DNA from: Alphaproteobacteria bacterium
Lineage (GTDB): Bacteria; Pseudomonadota; Alphaproteobacteria; Rhodobacterales; Rhodobacteraceae
Length of the DNA stretch: 64,000 nt
Assembly (NCBI GenBank): GCA_030429105.1
Contig: JAUIDE010000007.1
Span: 1 to 64,000 of the forward strand
Direction: 5' to 3'
In this document: one piece after another, positions 27,371-37,267 of the stretch
Numbering within the stretch: position 1 is the first letter of the stretch
Layout of the letters: each line of letters begins with the position of its first letter
Program-made: the position numbers and the translations under genes
Notes under the pieces: generated by a model
What the model was told of the DNA's origin: nothing
What the model saw: the letters and a program-made list of their open reading frames with translations, nothing else
The model's database searches: none

Positions 27371-27401
27371 AAAGCGAAAGGGGCGGGCGCGGAGCCCGCC
27401 C
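27371..27401 (-). terminator. Intrinsic terminator of the first porin gene
   Basis: On the minus strand an 8-bp stem GGGCGGGC/GCCCGCCC (27394-27401 with 27381-27388) is followed by CTTTCGCTTTT. It starts 11 bases beyond the porin stop and should insulate the yggS-like gene. Confidence 0.8.
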
Positions 27402-27411
27402 TCTCAATGCC

Positions 27412-28377
27412 TCAGAAGAAGAGCGACATATAGGCGAGCCCGCCGAAATCGGACCCGGCCACGCTGTCGTCATCCGCGTATTCGAGGCCGACCGTGAACT
27501 GGACGCCGGGCGCGGCGCTGTAGGTCACCCAAGCGGATGCGATCTCGTTGTCGAGCTGGTTGGAGTTCGAATAGCCGCCGCCGATGGCCCAGGGGCCGGT
27601 CTCGTATTGCGCGCCGATGCCGAACTCGTCGCCCGCAAAGTCATCCTCGTAGAAGCCGGCGAGGGTGATCCCGGAGAAGCCGACATAGCCGGCCGCGCCG
27701 ATCTGCTCGCCCGCGACGCCCTCCTGGTCGGTATAGTGGCCGCCGAGGCCGAAGGAGACCTCGTTGAACTCGCCCGCATAGGTCGCTGCGAGGGACCACA
27801 CCTCGTCATTCGCGCTTAAGGCCGGGTTGTTGGTGTCCGCCGCGCCATCCGTGTTCGCGCTCGGGATGTAGGAGCCGTGGACCTGGAAGCCGAAGAAGTC
27901 CGGTGACGAATAGTGAAGGCCGATGGAGTCGGTCGCGAAGCCCATGAAGGCCGCTTCGTTCACGAGCGCCTCGCTGGTGAGCGCGAAGGCGTCCGCGTAG
28001 CCGACGCGCCCGCCGGGCGAGAAGACGATGCCGAGGGCGCCGACCTGCTCGTAGCCGACCGAGGCGTCGGAGCCGATCGTCACCGCGCCGAACGGGCCGA
28101 TGATGCGACCCCAGTTCTCGTCGATCTGGTCTGCGGAGGTGAAGGCCTCGACCTCGATGCGCGCAGCGAAGACGATGCCGTTGTCCGCGGCGAGGCGGCC
28201 GTTCACATGGAACTCGCCGTCACGAAGGACGCCGACGCCGTCCTGTGCGCCGGAATCGGTGACGCCGACGCCGAGGAAGTAGTAACCGGAAACTCCCGTC
28301 TCCCATTCCGCCGCCGAAGCGGCGCAAGCCAACCCTGCGGCGCAGAGCGCCGAAGTCGCGAAGAGCGCTGTCTTCAT
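27412..28377 (-). CDS. Small Rhodobacter-type porin, copy 1
   Basis: A 321-residue outer-membrane beta-barrel precursor with a signal peptide ending AASA-AEWETGVSGYYF. Alternating beta strands rich in Gly and aromatic residues, acidic loops (AGFYEDDFAGDEFGIG) and a C-terminal Phe (LAYMSLFF) for BamA recognition are all visible. It probably forms a trimeric general-diffusion channel. The next gene upstream, copy 2, encodes a clear paralog. Each gene has its own leader and terminator, so they are independent transcription units. Confidence 0.9.
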   Translation of the reverse strand: MKTALFATSALCAAGLACAASAAEWETGVSGYYFLGVGVTDSGAQDGVGVLRDGEFHVNGRLAADNGIVFAARIEVEAFTSADQIDENWGRIIGPFGAVTIGSDASVGYEQVGALGIVFSPGGRVGYADAFALTSEALVNEAAFMGFATDSIGLHYSSPDFFGFQVHGSYIPSANTDGAADTNNPALSANDEVWSLAATYAGEFNEVSFGLGGHYTDQEGVAGEQIGAAGYVGFSGITLAGFYEDDFAGDEFGIGAQYETGPWAIGGGYSNSNQLDNEIASAWVTYSAAPGVQFTVGLEYADDDSVAGSDFGGLAYMSLFF

Positions 28378-28573
28378 CTTGTCCTCGATCCGAAGGGAAC
28401 GCGGCGCGGCTAATTCCGGCAGCGTCGGGCCCAGTGTCCCGCAAGCATGGTGCGGCGCAACAGGAATGTCGCGAAAATGAGACGCGCGAGACGTGAAGCC
28501 TTCTCTCTCGGCGCCTTTCGGCGCCTCAGCCGAAAAACAAGGCGCCGCACGAAATCGAACGTCAGTTGTCGGC

Positions 28574-28607
28574 GCAAAGAAAAAGGGCGGGCCGAAGCCC
28601 GCCCTTT
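28574..28607 (-). terminator. Intrinsic terminator of the second porin gene
   Basis: On the minus strand an 11-bp stem (28597-28607 with 28582-28592, tetraloop) is followed by TTTTCTTTG. It lies 18 bases beyond the stop. The remainder of the 247-bp gap to porin copy 1 (28378-28624) holds the copy 1 promoter region, in which I could not identify convincing -35/-10 boxes. Confidence 0.85.
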
Positions 28608-28624
28608 CCCGAATGATCCGAAGA

Positions 28625-29596
28625 TCAGAAGCGCAGCGTCATGAACGCCAGGCCGCCGAAGTCCTCGGTGTTCGTCGTGTCGTCGTCGGCATACTCGAGG
28701 CCGACCGTGAAGAGCACGCCCGGAGCCGCCGTGTAGGTGACCCAGCCGGCGACGATGTCGTTGTTCGTCGCGCCGGAGTCGCCATGGCCCCAGCCGCCGC
28801 CGATCGTCCACGGGCCGGTCGCGTACTGCGCGCCGATGCCGAACTCGTCGCCCGCGAAGTCATCCTCGTAGAAGCCGGCGAGGGTGAAGCCCTGGAAGCC
28901 GACATTCGCCGCGAAGGAGATCTGCTCGCCCGCAACGCCCTCGATGTCGGTGTAGCCCGCGCCGAGGCCGAGCGAGAAGTCGCCGAAGTCGCCCGTGTAG
29001 GACGCGCCGACGTTCCAGATCTCGCCGCCGTTGTCGAAGACCGGGTTGTTGGTGTCCGCGGCGCCGTCCGTCGCGTTGGACGGGTGGTAGCCGGCAAACG
29101 CCTTGAAGCCCATGAAGTCCGGCGTGGTGTAGTGCAGGCCGATCTGGTCGGACGCGGTGCCCGGGAACGGCGAGAAGCCGACGCCGGCGGCGGTCGTCAG
29201 CGCGAAGCTGTCCGCGTAGCCGATGCGGGCGCCCGGCGCGTAGATGATGCCGATGCCGGAGAGGTTCTCGTAAACGACGGTGTCGTTGGAACCGATCATC
29301 AGCGTACCGAAGGAGCCGGAGACGGAGCCCCAGTTCTCGTCGATCTGGTCGCCGGAGGTGAACGCCTCAACCTCGATGCGAGCGCGGAAGGTCAGGCCGT
29401 TGTCCGCCGTCAGGCGGCCGTTGACGTGGAACTCGCCGTCACGAAGGACGCCGATGCCGTCCTGCGCGTTGGAGTCGGTCACGCCGACGCCGAGGAAGTA
29501 GTAGCCGGAAACGCCGGTTTCCCACTCGGCGGCGGAGGCGGAGGTCACGAAGCCGGCCGCGACGAGCGCCGACGTCGCAAGGAGAACTTTCTTCAT
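28625..29596 (-). CDS. Small Rhodobacter-type porin, copy 2
   Basis: A 323-residue outer-membrane porin precursor (signal peptide MKKVLLATSALVAAGFVTSASA, then AEWETGVSGYYFLGVGV) that ends in a terminal Phe (LAFMTLRF). It is a close paralog of the downstream copy: the mature N-terminal 100 residues look about two-thirds identical by eye, with near-identical DNA in places. ATG 29596 was chosen because the signal peptide begins there, with GAGGGAC as ribosome-binding site. The 224-bp divergent gap to the DUF3576 gene (29597-29820) should hold both promoters; I see no unambiguous boxes. Confidence 0.9.
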   Translation of the reverse strand: MKKVLLATSALVAAGFVTSASAAEWETGVSGYYFLGVGVTDSNAQDGIGVLRDGEFHVNGRLTADNGLTFRARIEVEAFTSGDQIDENWGSVSGSFGTLMIGSNDTVVYENLSGIGIIYAPGARIGYADSFALTTAAGVGFSPFPGTASDQIGLHYTTPDFMGFKAFAGYHPSNATDGAADTNNPVFDNGGEIWNVGASYTGDFGDFSLGLGAGYTDIEGVAGEQISFAANVGFQGFTLAGFYEDDFAGDEFGIGAQYATGPWTIGGGWGHGDSGATNNDIVAGWVTYTAAPGVLFTVGLEYADDDTTNTEDFGGLAFMTLRF

Positions 29597-29820
29597 CTTG
29601 TCCCTCACAGTTTGAAGGCGCTTTGCCGCGCCTGTTGAGTGAAGCCGGTTTCCCGCAGCGGCCTTCCGCGGTCAAGCAACAAAGACGCAGCGGGCTGTCG
29701 CGCGCCGCGCGCTGTGTTTTTCCCGCAACAGATCGCGGGTGCGGCCGGCTTTACTCCGTCCTTGCGGCGGACTAGAGAACAAGCGTTGATGTCGCGATCT
29801 GAAACTCTGGGGAGCGGAGC

Positions 29821-30333
29821 ATGTCGCAGCTGAGGATCGGCGCCGCGCTCGCCGCGGCCATAGCGCTCGCGGGCTGTGGCGGAACCGTAACGGAGCCGAA
29901 GGAGGACGCGCGCAATTCCGGCGGCGGCGCGGCGGGCAACTACGAGAATTCCCGTGTTACGGACATGCTCGACCTTGGCGCCGGCGGCGGCGGCGGCGGC
30001 GGGCTGACGCCCGTGAACCGCCATCTCTGGCGCGCCTCGCTCGACACGCTTTCCTACCTGCCGCTCGCCTCGACGGACCCGTTCACGGGCGTCATCGCGA
30101 CAGACTGGGCCGCCTCGCCGGAAGCGCCGAACGAGCGTTTCAAGGTCACCGCCTATGTGCGGAGCCCGGAACTGACGGCGCAGGCGCTGCAGGTCGCCGT
30201 CTATCGCGAGGTGCGCGATGAGGCGGGGGCCTGGGTGACGGCCCCGGTCGCCGGCGCCACGGCTCGGCAGCTCGAGGATGCAATCCTGCTCCGCGCGCGG
30301 CAGCTCAAGCTCGGCGAGCGCCAGTCGGGCTGA
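29821..30333 (+). CDS. DUF3576 lipoprotein
   Basis: A 170-residue predicted lipoprotein: the signal peptide ends in the lipobox ALAGC with Cys19. A short disordered Gly-rich stretch (GAGGGGGGG) precedes the DUF3576 core ([32 protein letters not shown] and [27 protein letters not shown]; key residues [31 protein letters not shown]). Function is unknown. It sits immediately upstream of leuS in the DUF3576-leuS-lptE-holA order seen in relatives, and an envelope role linked to LptE is plausible. Confidence 0.88.
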   Translation: MSQLRIGAALAAAIALAGCGGTVTEPKEDARNSGGGAAGNYENSRVTDMLDLGAGGGGGGGLTPVNRHLWRASLDTLSYLPLASTDPFTGVIATDWAASPEAPNERFKVTAYVRSPELTAQALQVAVYREVRDEAGAWVTAPVAGATARQLEDAILLRARQLKLGERQSG

Positions 30334-30403
30334 GGCGCCGCGGGCGTTGAAAGCGCCGCGCCGCTCGCCTATCAGGGCGTCTCCGCAGCCGGAGACGCAA
30401 GAG

Positions 30404-33013
30404 ATGCCTAACGACGCCGCCAGCGCGCCCGTGACGGGGCGATACGATCCGCAGGCCGTGGAGGCGAAGTGGCGCGCGCTCTGGGACGAGCGGCGCGTCT
30501 TCGAGGCGAAGCTCGACCCTTCGAAGCCGAAATACTATGTGCTGGAGATGTTCCCCTATCCTTCGGGTCGCATCCATATCGGCCATGTGCGGAACTACGC
30601 GATGGGCGACCTCGTCGCCCGTTATCGCCGCGCGAGAGGTTGCAACGTGCTCCATCCGATGGGGTGGGACGCGTTCGGCCTGCCGGCGGAGAACGCCGCC
30701 GTGGAGCGCGGCGTCCACCCTGCGAAGTGGACCTACGAGAACATCGCCGCGATGCGCGGGCAGCTGAAGACGATGGGGCTCAGCCTCGACTGGAGCCGCG
30801 AATTCGCCACCTGCGACGTCGAATATTACGCGCAGCAGCAGCGGCTCTTCACCGACATGATGGCGGCCGGGCTCGTCTACCAGAAATCTGCGATGGTGAA
30901 CTGGGACCCGGTGGACGGCACTGTCCTCGCCAACGAGCAGGTGATCGACGGCAAGGGCTGGCGCTCCGGCGCGCCGGTGGAACGGCGGGAACTGAAGCAG
31001 TGGTTCTGCCGCATCACGGCGATGGCCGACGAACTGCTCTCGGCGATCGACGGGCTGGAGGGCTGGCCCGAGAAGGTCCGCACCATGCAGCGGAACTGGA
31101 TCGGCCGTTCGACGGGCATGACGATCCGGTTCGATCTCGCGCCCAACGAGCTGACGGCGGAGTCGGGGTTCGACGTCTTCACCACGCGGCATGACACGCT
31201 CTTCGGCGCGAGCTTCTGCGCGCTCTCCATCGACCATCCGCTGGTGAAGGGGCTGGAGGGGAAGGTCGCGGGCCTCGCCGAGTTCGCAGCGGAGTGCAGG
31301 AGCGTCGGCACATCGGAGGCGGCGATAGAGCAGGCGGAGAAGCGGGGCTTCGACACCGGCCTTCGCGTCCGCCATCCGTTCGAGCCGGAGCGGCTGCTGC
31401 CGGTCCATGCGGCGAATTTCGTGCTGATGGAATACGGCGCCGGCGCGATCTTCGGCTGCCCGGCGCATGACCAGCGTGACCTCGACTTCGCGCGGAAGTA
31501 CGGGCTCCCTGTCCTCCCCGTCGTCTGCCCGGAGGGCGCGGCTCCCGAAACCTTCGAGATTGGCGCGGAGGCCTATACCGGGCCGGGGCGCATCGTGAAC
31601 TCCGCCTTTCTCGACGGGTTGAGCGTTTCCGAGGCGAAGGCCGAGGTCGCGAAGCGTCTCGCCGCTCTGGGTAAGGGCGAGGAGCGGGTGAATTATCGCC
31701 TCCGCGACTGGGGTTTCTCCCGACAGCGCTACTGGGGCTGCCCGATCCCCGTCATCCATTGCGAGGCCTGCGGCCCTGTCCCGGTTCCGGCGGCGGACTT
31801 GCCGGTGCGCCTGCCGGAGGATGTGACCTTCGACGCGCCGGGCAACCCGCTCGACCGGCATCCGACCTGGAAGCACGCGCCTTGCCCCGCCTGCGGCGCG
31901 CCCGCGCGGCGGGAGACGGACACGATGGACACCTTCGCGGACAGTTCCTGGTATTTCGCCCGCTTCACAGCGCCGGATTGCCCTGAGCCGACGGACGCGG
32001 CGGCCGTCGGCTACTGGATGAACGTCGACCAGTATATCGGCGGGGTGGAGCATGCGATCCTTCACCTGCTCTATTCGCGGTTCTGGGCGCGGGCGATGAA
32101 GATCACCGGGTGGCTGCCGGAGAGCGCCTCCGAGCCCTTCAATGCGCTCTTCACGCAAGGCATGGTCTGCCACGAGACCTATCGGGCGGACGGGAAATGG
32201 CTCTCCCCGGAGGAGATCGCGCCGGCGCCGGGCGGCGGCTACGTCTCGAAGGCGACGGGATCGGCGGTGGAGGTCGGCCCCTCGATCAAGATGTCCAAGT
32301 CAAAGAAGAACGTGGTGGACCCGGAGGACATCATCGCGCGCTACGGCGCGGACACGGCGCGCTGGTTCATGCTCTCCGACAGCCCGCCGGAGCGGGACGT
32401 GGAATGGACGACGGCGGGCGCGGAGGCCGCGGCGCGCTTCCTCCAGCGTCTCTGGCGGATGGCGGACAACGCCGCGCCAGGCCTGCCTCCTGCGGGCTCG
32501 CCCGCCCCGGCGGAGATCGGGCCCGAGGCGACGGCGCTGCGGCGGGATACGCATCGCGCCATCGCGGGCGTGACGCAGGACGTGGAAGCCTTCGGCTTCA
32601 ACCGCGCGGTCGCGCGCATCTATGAACTCGCCAACGCCGCCGGAAAGGGGGCGGGGGAGGGCCCCGGCGCCGGCTTCGCGCTTCGCGAGGCGCTGGAGGC
32701 CCTGGCACGGCTTTCGGCGCCCATGGTTCCGCATCTGGCGGAGGAGATGTGGGCGCGGCTCGGGCATGAGACGATCCTGGCCGAGACCTCATGGCCCGAG
32801 GCGGAGCCGGAGTTGCTTAAGGCGGAGGAAATTGTGCTCCCGGTGCAGGTCAACGGCAAGCGGCGGGGGGAGATTCGCGTCGCTCCCGGAACGGGAGCGT
32901 CGGAGATCGAGGCGGCGGCGCTGGCGGATGACGCGGTGGCCCGCTACCTCGACGGGGCGACGCCGCGGAAGGTCATCGTCGTGCCGGGGCGGATCGTCAA
33001 TGTCGTGCTCTGA
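30404..33013 (+). CDS. leuS: Leucyl-tRNA synthetase
   Basis: Class Ia aminoacyl-tRNA synthetase of 869 residues. The HIGH motif is at 58-61 ([11 protein letters not shown]) and KMSKS at 629-633, with the CP1 editing domain between them ([12 protein letters not shown], and the [16 protein letters not shown] segment). Zinc-type cysteine pairs occur in CEACGPVP and [11 protein letters not shown] 30404 gives the usual N-terminus ([18 protein letters not shown]); a longer frame runs back into the DUF3576 gene. Its 3' end overlaps lptE by 14 bp. Confidence 0.97.
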   Translation: MPNDAASAPVTGRYDPQAVEAKWRALWDERRVFEAKLDPSKPKYYVLEMFPYPSGRIHIGHVRNYAMGDLVARYRRARGCNVLHPMGWDAFGLPAENAAVERGVHPAKWTYENIAAMRGQLKTMGLSLDWSREFATCDVEYYAQQQRLFTDMMAAGLVYQKSAMVNWDPVDGTVLANEQVIDGKGWRSGAPVERRELKQWFCRITAMADELLSAIDGLEGWPEKVRTMQRNWIGRSTGMTIRFDLAPNELTAESGFDVFTTRHDTLFGASFCALSIDHPLVKGLEGKVAGLAEFAAECRSVGTSEAAIEQAEKRGFDTGLRVRHPFEPERLLPVHAANFVLMEYGAGAIFGCPAHDQRDLDFARKYGLPVLPVVCPEGAAPETFEIGAEAYTGPGRIVNSAFLDGLSVSEAKAEVAKRLAALGKGEERVNYRLRDWGFSRQRYWGCPIPVIHCEACGPVPVPAADLPVRLPEDVTFDAPGNPLDRHPTWKHAPCPACGAPARRETDTMDTFADSSWYFARFTAPDCPEPTDAAAVGYWMNVDQYIGGVEHAILHLLYSRFWARAMKITGWLPESASEPFNALFTQGMVCHETYRADGKWLSPEEIAPAPGGGYVSKATGSAVEVGPSIKMSKSKKNVVDPEDIIARYGADTARWFMLSDSPPERDVEWTTAGAEAAARFLQRLWRMADNAAPGLPPAGSPAPAEIGPEATALRRDTHRAIAGVTQDVEAFGFNRAVARIYELANAAGKGAGEGPGAGFALREALEALARLSAPMVPHLAEEMWARLGHETILAETSWPEAEPELLKAEEIVLPVQVNGKRRGEIRVAPGTGASEIEAAALADDAVARYLDGATPRKVIVVPGRIVNVVL

Positions 33014-33494
33014 GGCCGGGATCGGACGGCGCGCGGCGCTCGCGCTGCTCCTCGGCGTGCTGGCGGGCTGCGGCTTCCGGCCCGTCCACGGGCAGAACGA
33101 GGGGCCGACGCCCTTCGGCCCCGTCGCGCTCCGGGAGGCGGACGGGCCGGAGGACTTCGCGTTCCGCGAGCGGATGCGCCGGCGGGTCGGGCATGAGCCC
33201 GAGGGCGCGCGGCTCGATTTCGTTCTTCGGTTCGACCCGCAGGGCGTCGCCGTCACGCGGCAGGCGGACATCACGCGCTACCGGCTCCGGGGCGAGGCGG
33301 ATTTCCGGCTGACCGATCCCGCCGGCGCGGTGCTGGCCGAAGGCTCCGTCGCGGCGACGGGCGGCTATGACGCCGGCGCAGGCTCCTTCGCCGTCCGCGC
33401 AGCCGAGCGACGGGAGCGGGTGCGGCTTTCCGAGGAGCTGGCGGAGCTCGTCGCCGTCCGGCTCCTGAGCGGCGCTTCGCGCGCGGGCTCATGA
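33000..33494 (+). CDS. lptE: LPS-assembly lipoprotein LptE
   Basis: Outer-membrane lipoprotein that plugs the LptD barrel during LPS insertion. The 164-residue precursor has a signal peptide with lipobox LAGC (Cys24) followed by GFRPVHG, the usual start of alphaproteobacterial LptE. The core shows [25 protein letters not shown] and a terminal helix [12 protein letters not shown]. The ATG at 33000 lies inside the 3' end of leuS. It overlaps holA by 4 bp. Position between leuS and holA is the standard location of lptE. Confidence 0.9.
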   Translation: MSCSEAGIGRRAALALLLGVLAGCGFRPVHGQNEGPTPFGPVALREADGPEDFAFRERMRRRVGHEPEGARLDFVLRFDPQGVAVTRQADITRYRLRGEADFRLTDPAGAVLAEGSVAATGGYDAGAGSFAVRAAERRERVRLSEELAELVAVRLLSGASRAGS

Positions 33495-34489
33495 AGCTTT
33501 CGGGGTCCGCCGCCGCCCGCTTCCCCTCGGCGCCGGACAAGGCCCTTGCAGGCGCGCTGATCTACGGTGAGGACGGGGCCGAGGTCTCGGCGCGCAGGGA
33601 CCGGCTCCGGGACGCTTTCCTCGGCGGCGCGGCGGAGGCCGACCTCCTGCTGACGCGGCTCGACGCCGGGGAGGTGCGGCGGGAACCGGCGCTGATCCTC
33701 GACGCGATGAAGGCGCGCGGCTTCTTTTCCGGGCGGCAGGTCGTGACGCTCGACAACGCGACGGACGGGTTGGCGGGGGCGATCGAGGCGGCGCTGGGCG
33801 ACGCCGGGCCGGAGGACGCCTTTCTCATCGTGACCGCGGGCGCGCTGCAGAAGCGCTCGAAGCTCCGCGCCGTGTTCGAGGCCGCGCGGAACGCCGCGGC
33901 GGCGCCTGTCTACTCCGATGCGGGCGGGCCGGAGGCGCTCCGCCTGATGATGGATGAACAGGGTCTGGAACGGGCGGAGGACGGCGCGATGGCGCTGCTC
34001 CAGACCTATGCGGCGGGCATGGATTCCGGAACGATGCGGGATTTCCTGCGCCGCCTCGCGCTCTACCGGCTCGACGAGCCGGGCCCGCTCCGTGAGGCGG
34101 ACGTGCGCGCCTGCGCGCCGGACGCGCTCTCCGCCGATATCGACTCGCTTCTGGACAGCGTGCTGCTCGGCGCCGCCGAGCGGCTCAGCCCTGCGCTCCG
34201 GCGGATCGAGACGCAGGGCGAAGGGGCCGTGGCCGTCGTGCTGGCGGCGCAGCGGCGCTTCGCCGATCTCCATGCGAGGACGACCGGCGGCGGGGGCCGG
34301 CCGCTCTTCGGCGCGACGAAGGACGTGATGGACCGCGCGCTCCGCCGCTGGGGGCAGGCGGAGGCGGAGGCGGCGCTCCGTCATCTTTTCGAGACCGATC
34401 TCGCGCTCCGCGGCCCGGCCGGCGCAGCGCCCTTCGCGCTGCTTGAGCGGGCGCTGATGCGGCTCGCGCTGCTGCCGAGGCAGCGATAG
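33491..34489 (+). CDS. holA: DNA polymerase III subunit delta
   Basis: Clamp-loader delta subunit that opens the beta sliding clamp. The 332-residue protein has the weakly conserved AAA+-like fold of HolA: ALIYGEDGAEVSARRDRLRDAF at the N-terminus, DAMKARGFFSGRQVVTLDNA, VTAGALQKRSKLRAVFE, and the C-terminal helical domain beginning near LLQTYAAGMDSGTMRDFL. It overlaps lptE by 4 bp and ends 10 bp from the convergent hydrolase gene. Confidence 0.92.
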   Translation: MKLSGSAAARFPSAPDKALAGALIYGEDGAEVSARRDRLRDAFLGGAAEADLLLTRLDAGEVRREPALILDAMKARGFFSGRQVVTLDNATDGLAGAIEAALGDAGPEDAFLIVTAGALQKRSKLRAVFEAARNAAAAPVYSDAGGPEALRLMMDEQGLERAEDGAMALLQTYAAGMDSGTMRDFLRRLALYRLDEPGPLREADVRACAPDALSADIDSLLDSVLLGAAERLSPALRRIETQGEGAVAVVLAAQRRFADLHARTTGGGGRPLFGATKDVMDRALRRWGQAEAEAALRHLFETDLALRGPAGAAPFALLERALMRLALLPRQR

Positions 34490-34499
34490 CCGGGTGCGT

Positions 34500-35279
34500 T
34501 CACGCCTCTCCTTCCGCGAGGAAGGCGTTCGCCGCGTCAACGAATTCGCGCGGCCGGTCGACATGCAGCCAGTGCCCGGCGCCCTCCAGCGCTGCGAATC
34601 GTGCGGCGGGAAAGCGGACGAGGATGCGCCCCCGGTGTTCGGGCAGGACATAGCGGGAGGCGCCGCCTGTCAGCATCAGGACGGGCCCTTCATAGCGGCC
34701 CCCAAGCTCGGGGTAGCTGACGATCTTCGGCATCTCCGCCTCCAGCGCGTCGAGATTGTGGGACCATCGCGACTCCTCCCCAAGAATGGCGCCATGGGCG
34801 AGGAAGGCGCGCGTCGCCGCGCTCTCGATCCGCGAGGCGAGCGCAGCCTCGACCTCGGACCGTAACTGGAGCTTCGAGAGGTCAACGGCCCTCATCGCCC
34901 GGATTTCGGGCAGAAGGTCATGCGAATAGGCGACGGGCGCGATGTCCGCCACGATCAGCCGCTCGATGAGGTCGGGCCGGGTTTCGGCCAGAGCCATCGC
35001 CGCCTTGCCGCCCATCGAATGGCCAAGCACCGCGGCGCGCCCGCCTATCCGGCCGATGAGGCCCGCGAGGTCTTCCGCCATCGCCTCGTAGTCGTGCCGC
35101 GGCTCCCACGGGCTCTCCCCGTGGTTGCGGAGGTCGACGGCGAGGACCCGCCGCCCCGGCCCGAGCCGCTTCGCATGGGCGCGCCAGTTCTTCGCGGCGC
35201 CGAATATCCCGTGGAGGACGAGAAGCGGCGGACGAGTCGCGCCGGGGGCGGGATGATCTATGAAGGCGAGTCGGGTCAT
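34500..35279 (-). CDS. Alpha/beta-fold hydrolase (YbfF-like esterase)
   Basis: A 259-residue alpha/beta hydrolase. The nucleophile elbow is GHSMGGKAA with Ser88, the oxyanion region is LHGIFGAAKNW, and the catalytic His lies in EGAGHWLHVDRP near the C-terminus. The DLRNHGESPW and VADIAPVAYSHD segments resemble E. coli YbfF and mitochondrial ABHD11-type esterases, which act on short acyl esters. No signal peptide is seen, so it is probably cytoplasmic. It converges on holA. Confidence 0.85.
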   Translation of the reverse strand: MTRLAFIDHPAPGATRPPLLVLHGIFGAAKNWRAHAKRLGPGRRVLAVDLRNHGESPWEPRHDYEAMAEDLAGLIGRIGGRAAVLGHSMGGKAAMALAETRPDLIERLIVADIAPVAYSHDLLPEIRAMRAVDLSKLQLRSEVEAALASRIESAATRAFLAHGAILGEESRWSHNLDALEAEMPKIVSYPELGGRYEGPVLMLTGGASRYVLPEHRGRILVRFPAARFAALEGAGHWLHVDRPREFVDAANAFLAEGEA

Positions 35280-35365
35280 CCCGTTTCTCCGAAAAGTTGG
35301 CGGCGCGCGCGGCGCGTGCTAGCGTTTAGCTTTGCCGCGCCAGGCGATGCAAACCGGACCTTCCC

Positions 35366-37267
35366 ATGTGGCTCAAGGCGATCTTCGCGCGCGAATTCGG
35401 CATCTCCGACGTGCAGTCGAACTACAGCCGCGTCTATTCGTGGATGGCGAACCAGCTCGGCCACATGACGCTCGGCCTCGCCACCGCCTTCTTCTTCGCG
35501 TGGATCGCGGACACGGTCGCGTCCGCCGCGCTGCTGCTGGCGGACTGGGAGGGGCGGCCCTCCGCCGCCAACGGGGCCTGCGAGTTCCAGTTCGCCTGCA
35601 CGGCGAACAATGCGCTGCTCCCCGTCGCCGCCGCGCTCTTCCTTCTCGCGCCGCTGGCGGCTTCGGGCGCCCTTCTCGCGCGCGATCTGCCGCAGGAGCG
35701 GCGGGAGCGGGCGCTTCCGCCCTTTGCGCGGAAGGCGCTCGCGGGCGGCTTCATTGTCTTCACGCTCGCCGCCTTCTGGCTTCTCGATTCGCTCGGGGCG
35801 GCCGCGGAGGCGACAGGCGGCGCCGCGCATCATGCGGAGCTTTTCGGCGTGACGGCGGCGACGCTCTGCATCGGGGCGGGCGTCATCTTCCTCTGCCGCG
35901 ACATGCGCTACTTCGTGATCGCCATGCTCGCCGTCTTCGGCGCGTTCTGGATCGCGACCTCGGGGGCCGGGGCGCCGGAGGAGGCGCGCCGCTGGGTCGC
36001 CGCCGTGCTGTCCGGGCTCTTCTGCCTCTACGGGCTCGTCTCCACCGTCTTCGGCAGGACGATGCCGGAGCAGATGGGTCCGGTGGAGAAGAGCGTTCAG
36101 GCCTTCATCATCCTGCTGCTGAGCGCCTGGTTCATCTCCGGCACCTGGAACGGGTTGGAGGGGGACTGGCCGCTCGCCATCGGCGCCGCGCTCGCCTCCT
36201 GCACGCTCTGGTGGGTCAAGGAATTCGGCTCCGACCTCGCCAATGTGGACGACGAGATCAGGGACGCGGAGGCGCGCCGCCCGCCCGGCCTCTACGGCCC
36301 TTCGCGCGAGGTGCGGCGGGATTATCTGAACGACGCCCGGATGGATGCGCGGACGGATTCGCTCTTCTATTTCGCCGGGGCCTGGATCGGCGCGGGCGTG
36401 CTCTCCGACACGCCGGTTATGACGAACGAGAGCTGGAATGCGGGCTCGGAGCTGATGGGGCTGATCGTCTTCGTAACGATCTTCCTGCTCGTGGGCAGGA
36501 ACTGGGCGTTCCGGCAGCAGGCGCTCGACCTTGCGGGGCTCGACAGCGCGAGCCGGCTCGCGGTGATCCACTCCGCGCTTCGCCTTGCGCTCCCCGGCGC
36601 CGGCAGGGGCGACTGGGCGCCGGACCCGCTGGACCGGCTTCGCCTCTTCGCGCGGGGCGAGGGGGATGCGGAGTTCGATCACCTCGCGGTCTTCGCCGGC
36701 GCTGGCTCCGGCGCCTCCCCGCTCGCGCGCGCGCTCGTGTCGGAGGCGGCGCTCGCCACGTTTCCGACCATTGCGGAGACGCTTGGCGTCTCGTCGGCCA
36801 GGCGGGAAGTGCGGACCGGACGATTCATTCGCGCCCCGGCGCTGCTCCACAGCCTGCGCGACCTGGCCCTGCGGCGCGACCTCACATTGCACCAGACGAT
36901 GGCGCTTCATGTCGCCCCCGGCGAGGAGGGCGCTGTGCGGCGGGCCGTGGGCGACCCGCCTCCGGGATGGGAGCGGCTCGACGCCGCCGATTTCGTGGCG
37001 ATAGATGACGCGCCTTCGGACGCCGACATTAGCGCCCTTGTCGTCAATCTCGACATCCAGGGCGGTCAGCGCACAGTCTGGGTGCTGGACGGGCGGCGCT
37101 TCGACCCTGGCGAGGGGCGCGCCGCCGCGCCGGAGGAGATCGCCGTCTGGGAGCCGGACCCGGCGCTGGCGGCTGCGGAGATCGAGGCGCTTCGCGCAGC
37201 GCTCGGCCCCGGCGCGCGGCTCGCCGTCGCCTTCACCCGCCGGGCCGCTGCGCCAGCGCGAGGCTGA
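35366..37267 (+). CDS. Large polytopic membrane protein of unknown function with a cytosolic C-terminal domain
   Basis: A 633-residue protein that I do not recognise. The first 380 residues hold about eight hydrophobic segments (for example LGLATAFFFAWIADTVAS, ALLPVAAALFLLAPLAASG, GFIVFTLAAFWLL, AFIILLLSAWFI, LIVFVTIFLLVG). The C-terminal 240 residues are soluble and include DHLAVFAGAGSGASPLARAL, which is laid out like a P-loop but lacks the lysine, then LVVNLDIQGG and a final LAVAFTRRA strand. This could be a degenerate NTPase-like domain. The 3' end overlaps the convergent small membrane protein by 35 bp. Coding is supported by GC3-rich codon use and length. Confidence 0.75.
   Translation: MWLKAIFAREFGISDVQSNYSRVYSWMANQLGHMTLGLATAFFFAWIADTVASAALLLADWEGRPSAANGACEFQFACTANNALLPVAAALFLLAPLAASGALLARDLPQERRERALPPFARKALAGGFIVFTLAAFWLLDSLGAAAEATGGAAHHAELFGVTAATLCIGAGVIFLCRDMRYFVIAMLAVFGAFWIATSGAGAPEEARRWVAAVLSGLFCLYGLVSTVFGRTMPEQMGPVEKSVQAFIILLLSAWFISGTWNGLEGDWPLAIGAALASCTLWWVKEFGSDLANVDDEIRDAEARRPPGLYGPSREVRRDYLNDARMDARTDSLFYFAGAWIGAGVLSDTPVMTNESWNAGSELMGLIVFVTIFLLVGRNWAFRQQALDLAGLDSASRLAVIHSALRLALPGAGRGDWAPDPLDRLRLFARGEGDAEFDHLAVFAGAGSGASPLARALVSEAALATFPTIAETLGVSSARREVRTGRFIRAPALLHSLRDLALRRDLTLHQTMALHVAPGEEGAVRRAVGDPPPGWERLDAADFVAIDDAPSDADISALVVNLDIQGGQRTVWVLDGRRFDPGEGRAAAPEEIAVWEPDPALAAAEIEALRAALGPGARLAVAFTRRAAAPARG

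Noticed and set aside
30305-32173. A 622-residue minus-strand frame opposite leuS
   Set aside because: The plus strand is unambiguous leucyl-tRNA synthetase; the minus frame has low-complexity Arg/Glu-rich sequence only.
36680-36745. Functional Walker A in the large membrane protein
   Set aside because: The loop AGAGSGASPL lacks the essential Lys, so nucleotide hydrolysis cannot be claimed; reported only as a degenerate resemblance.
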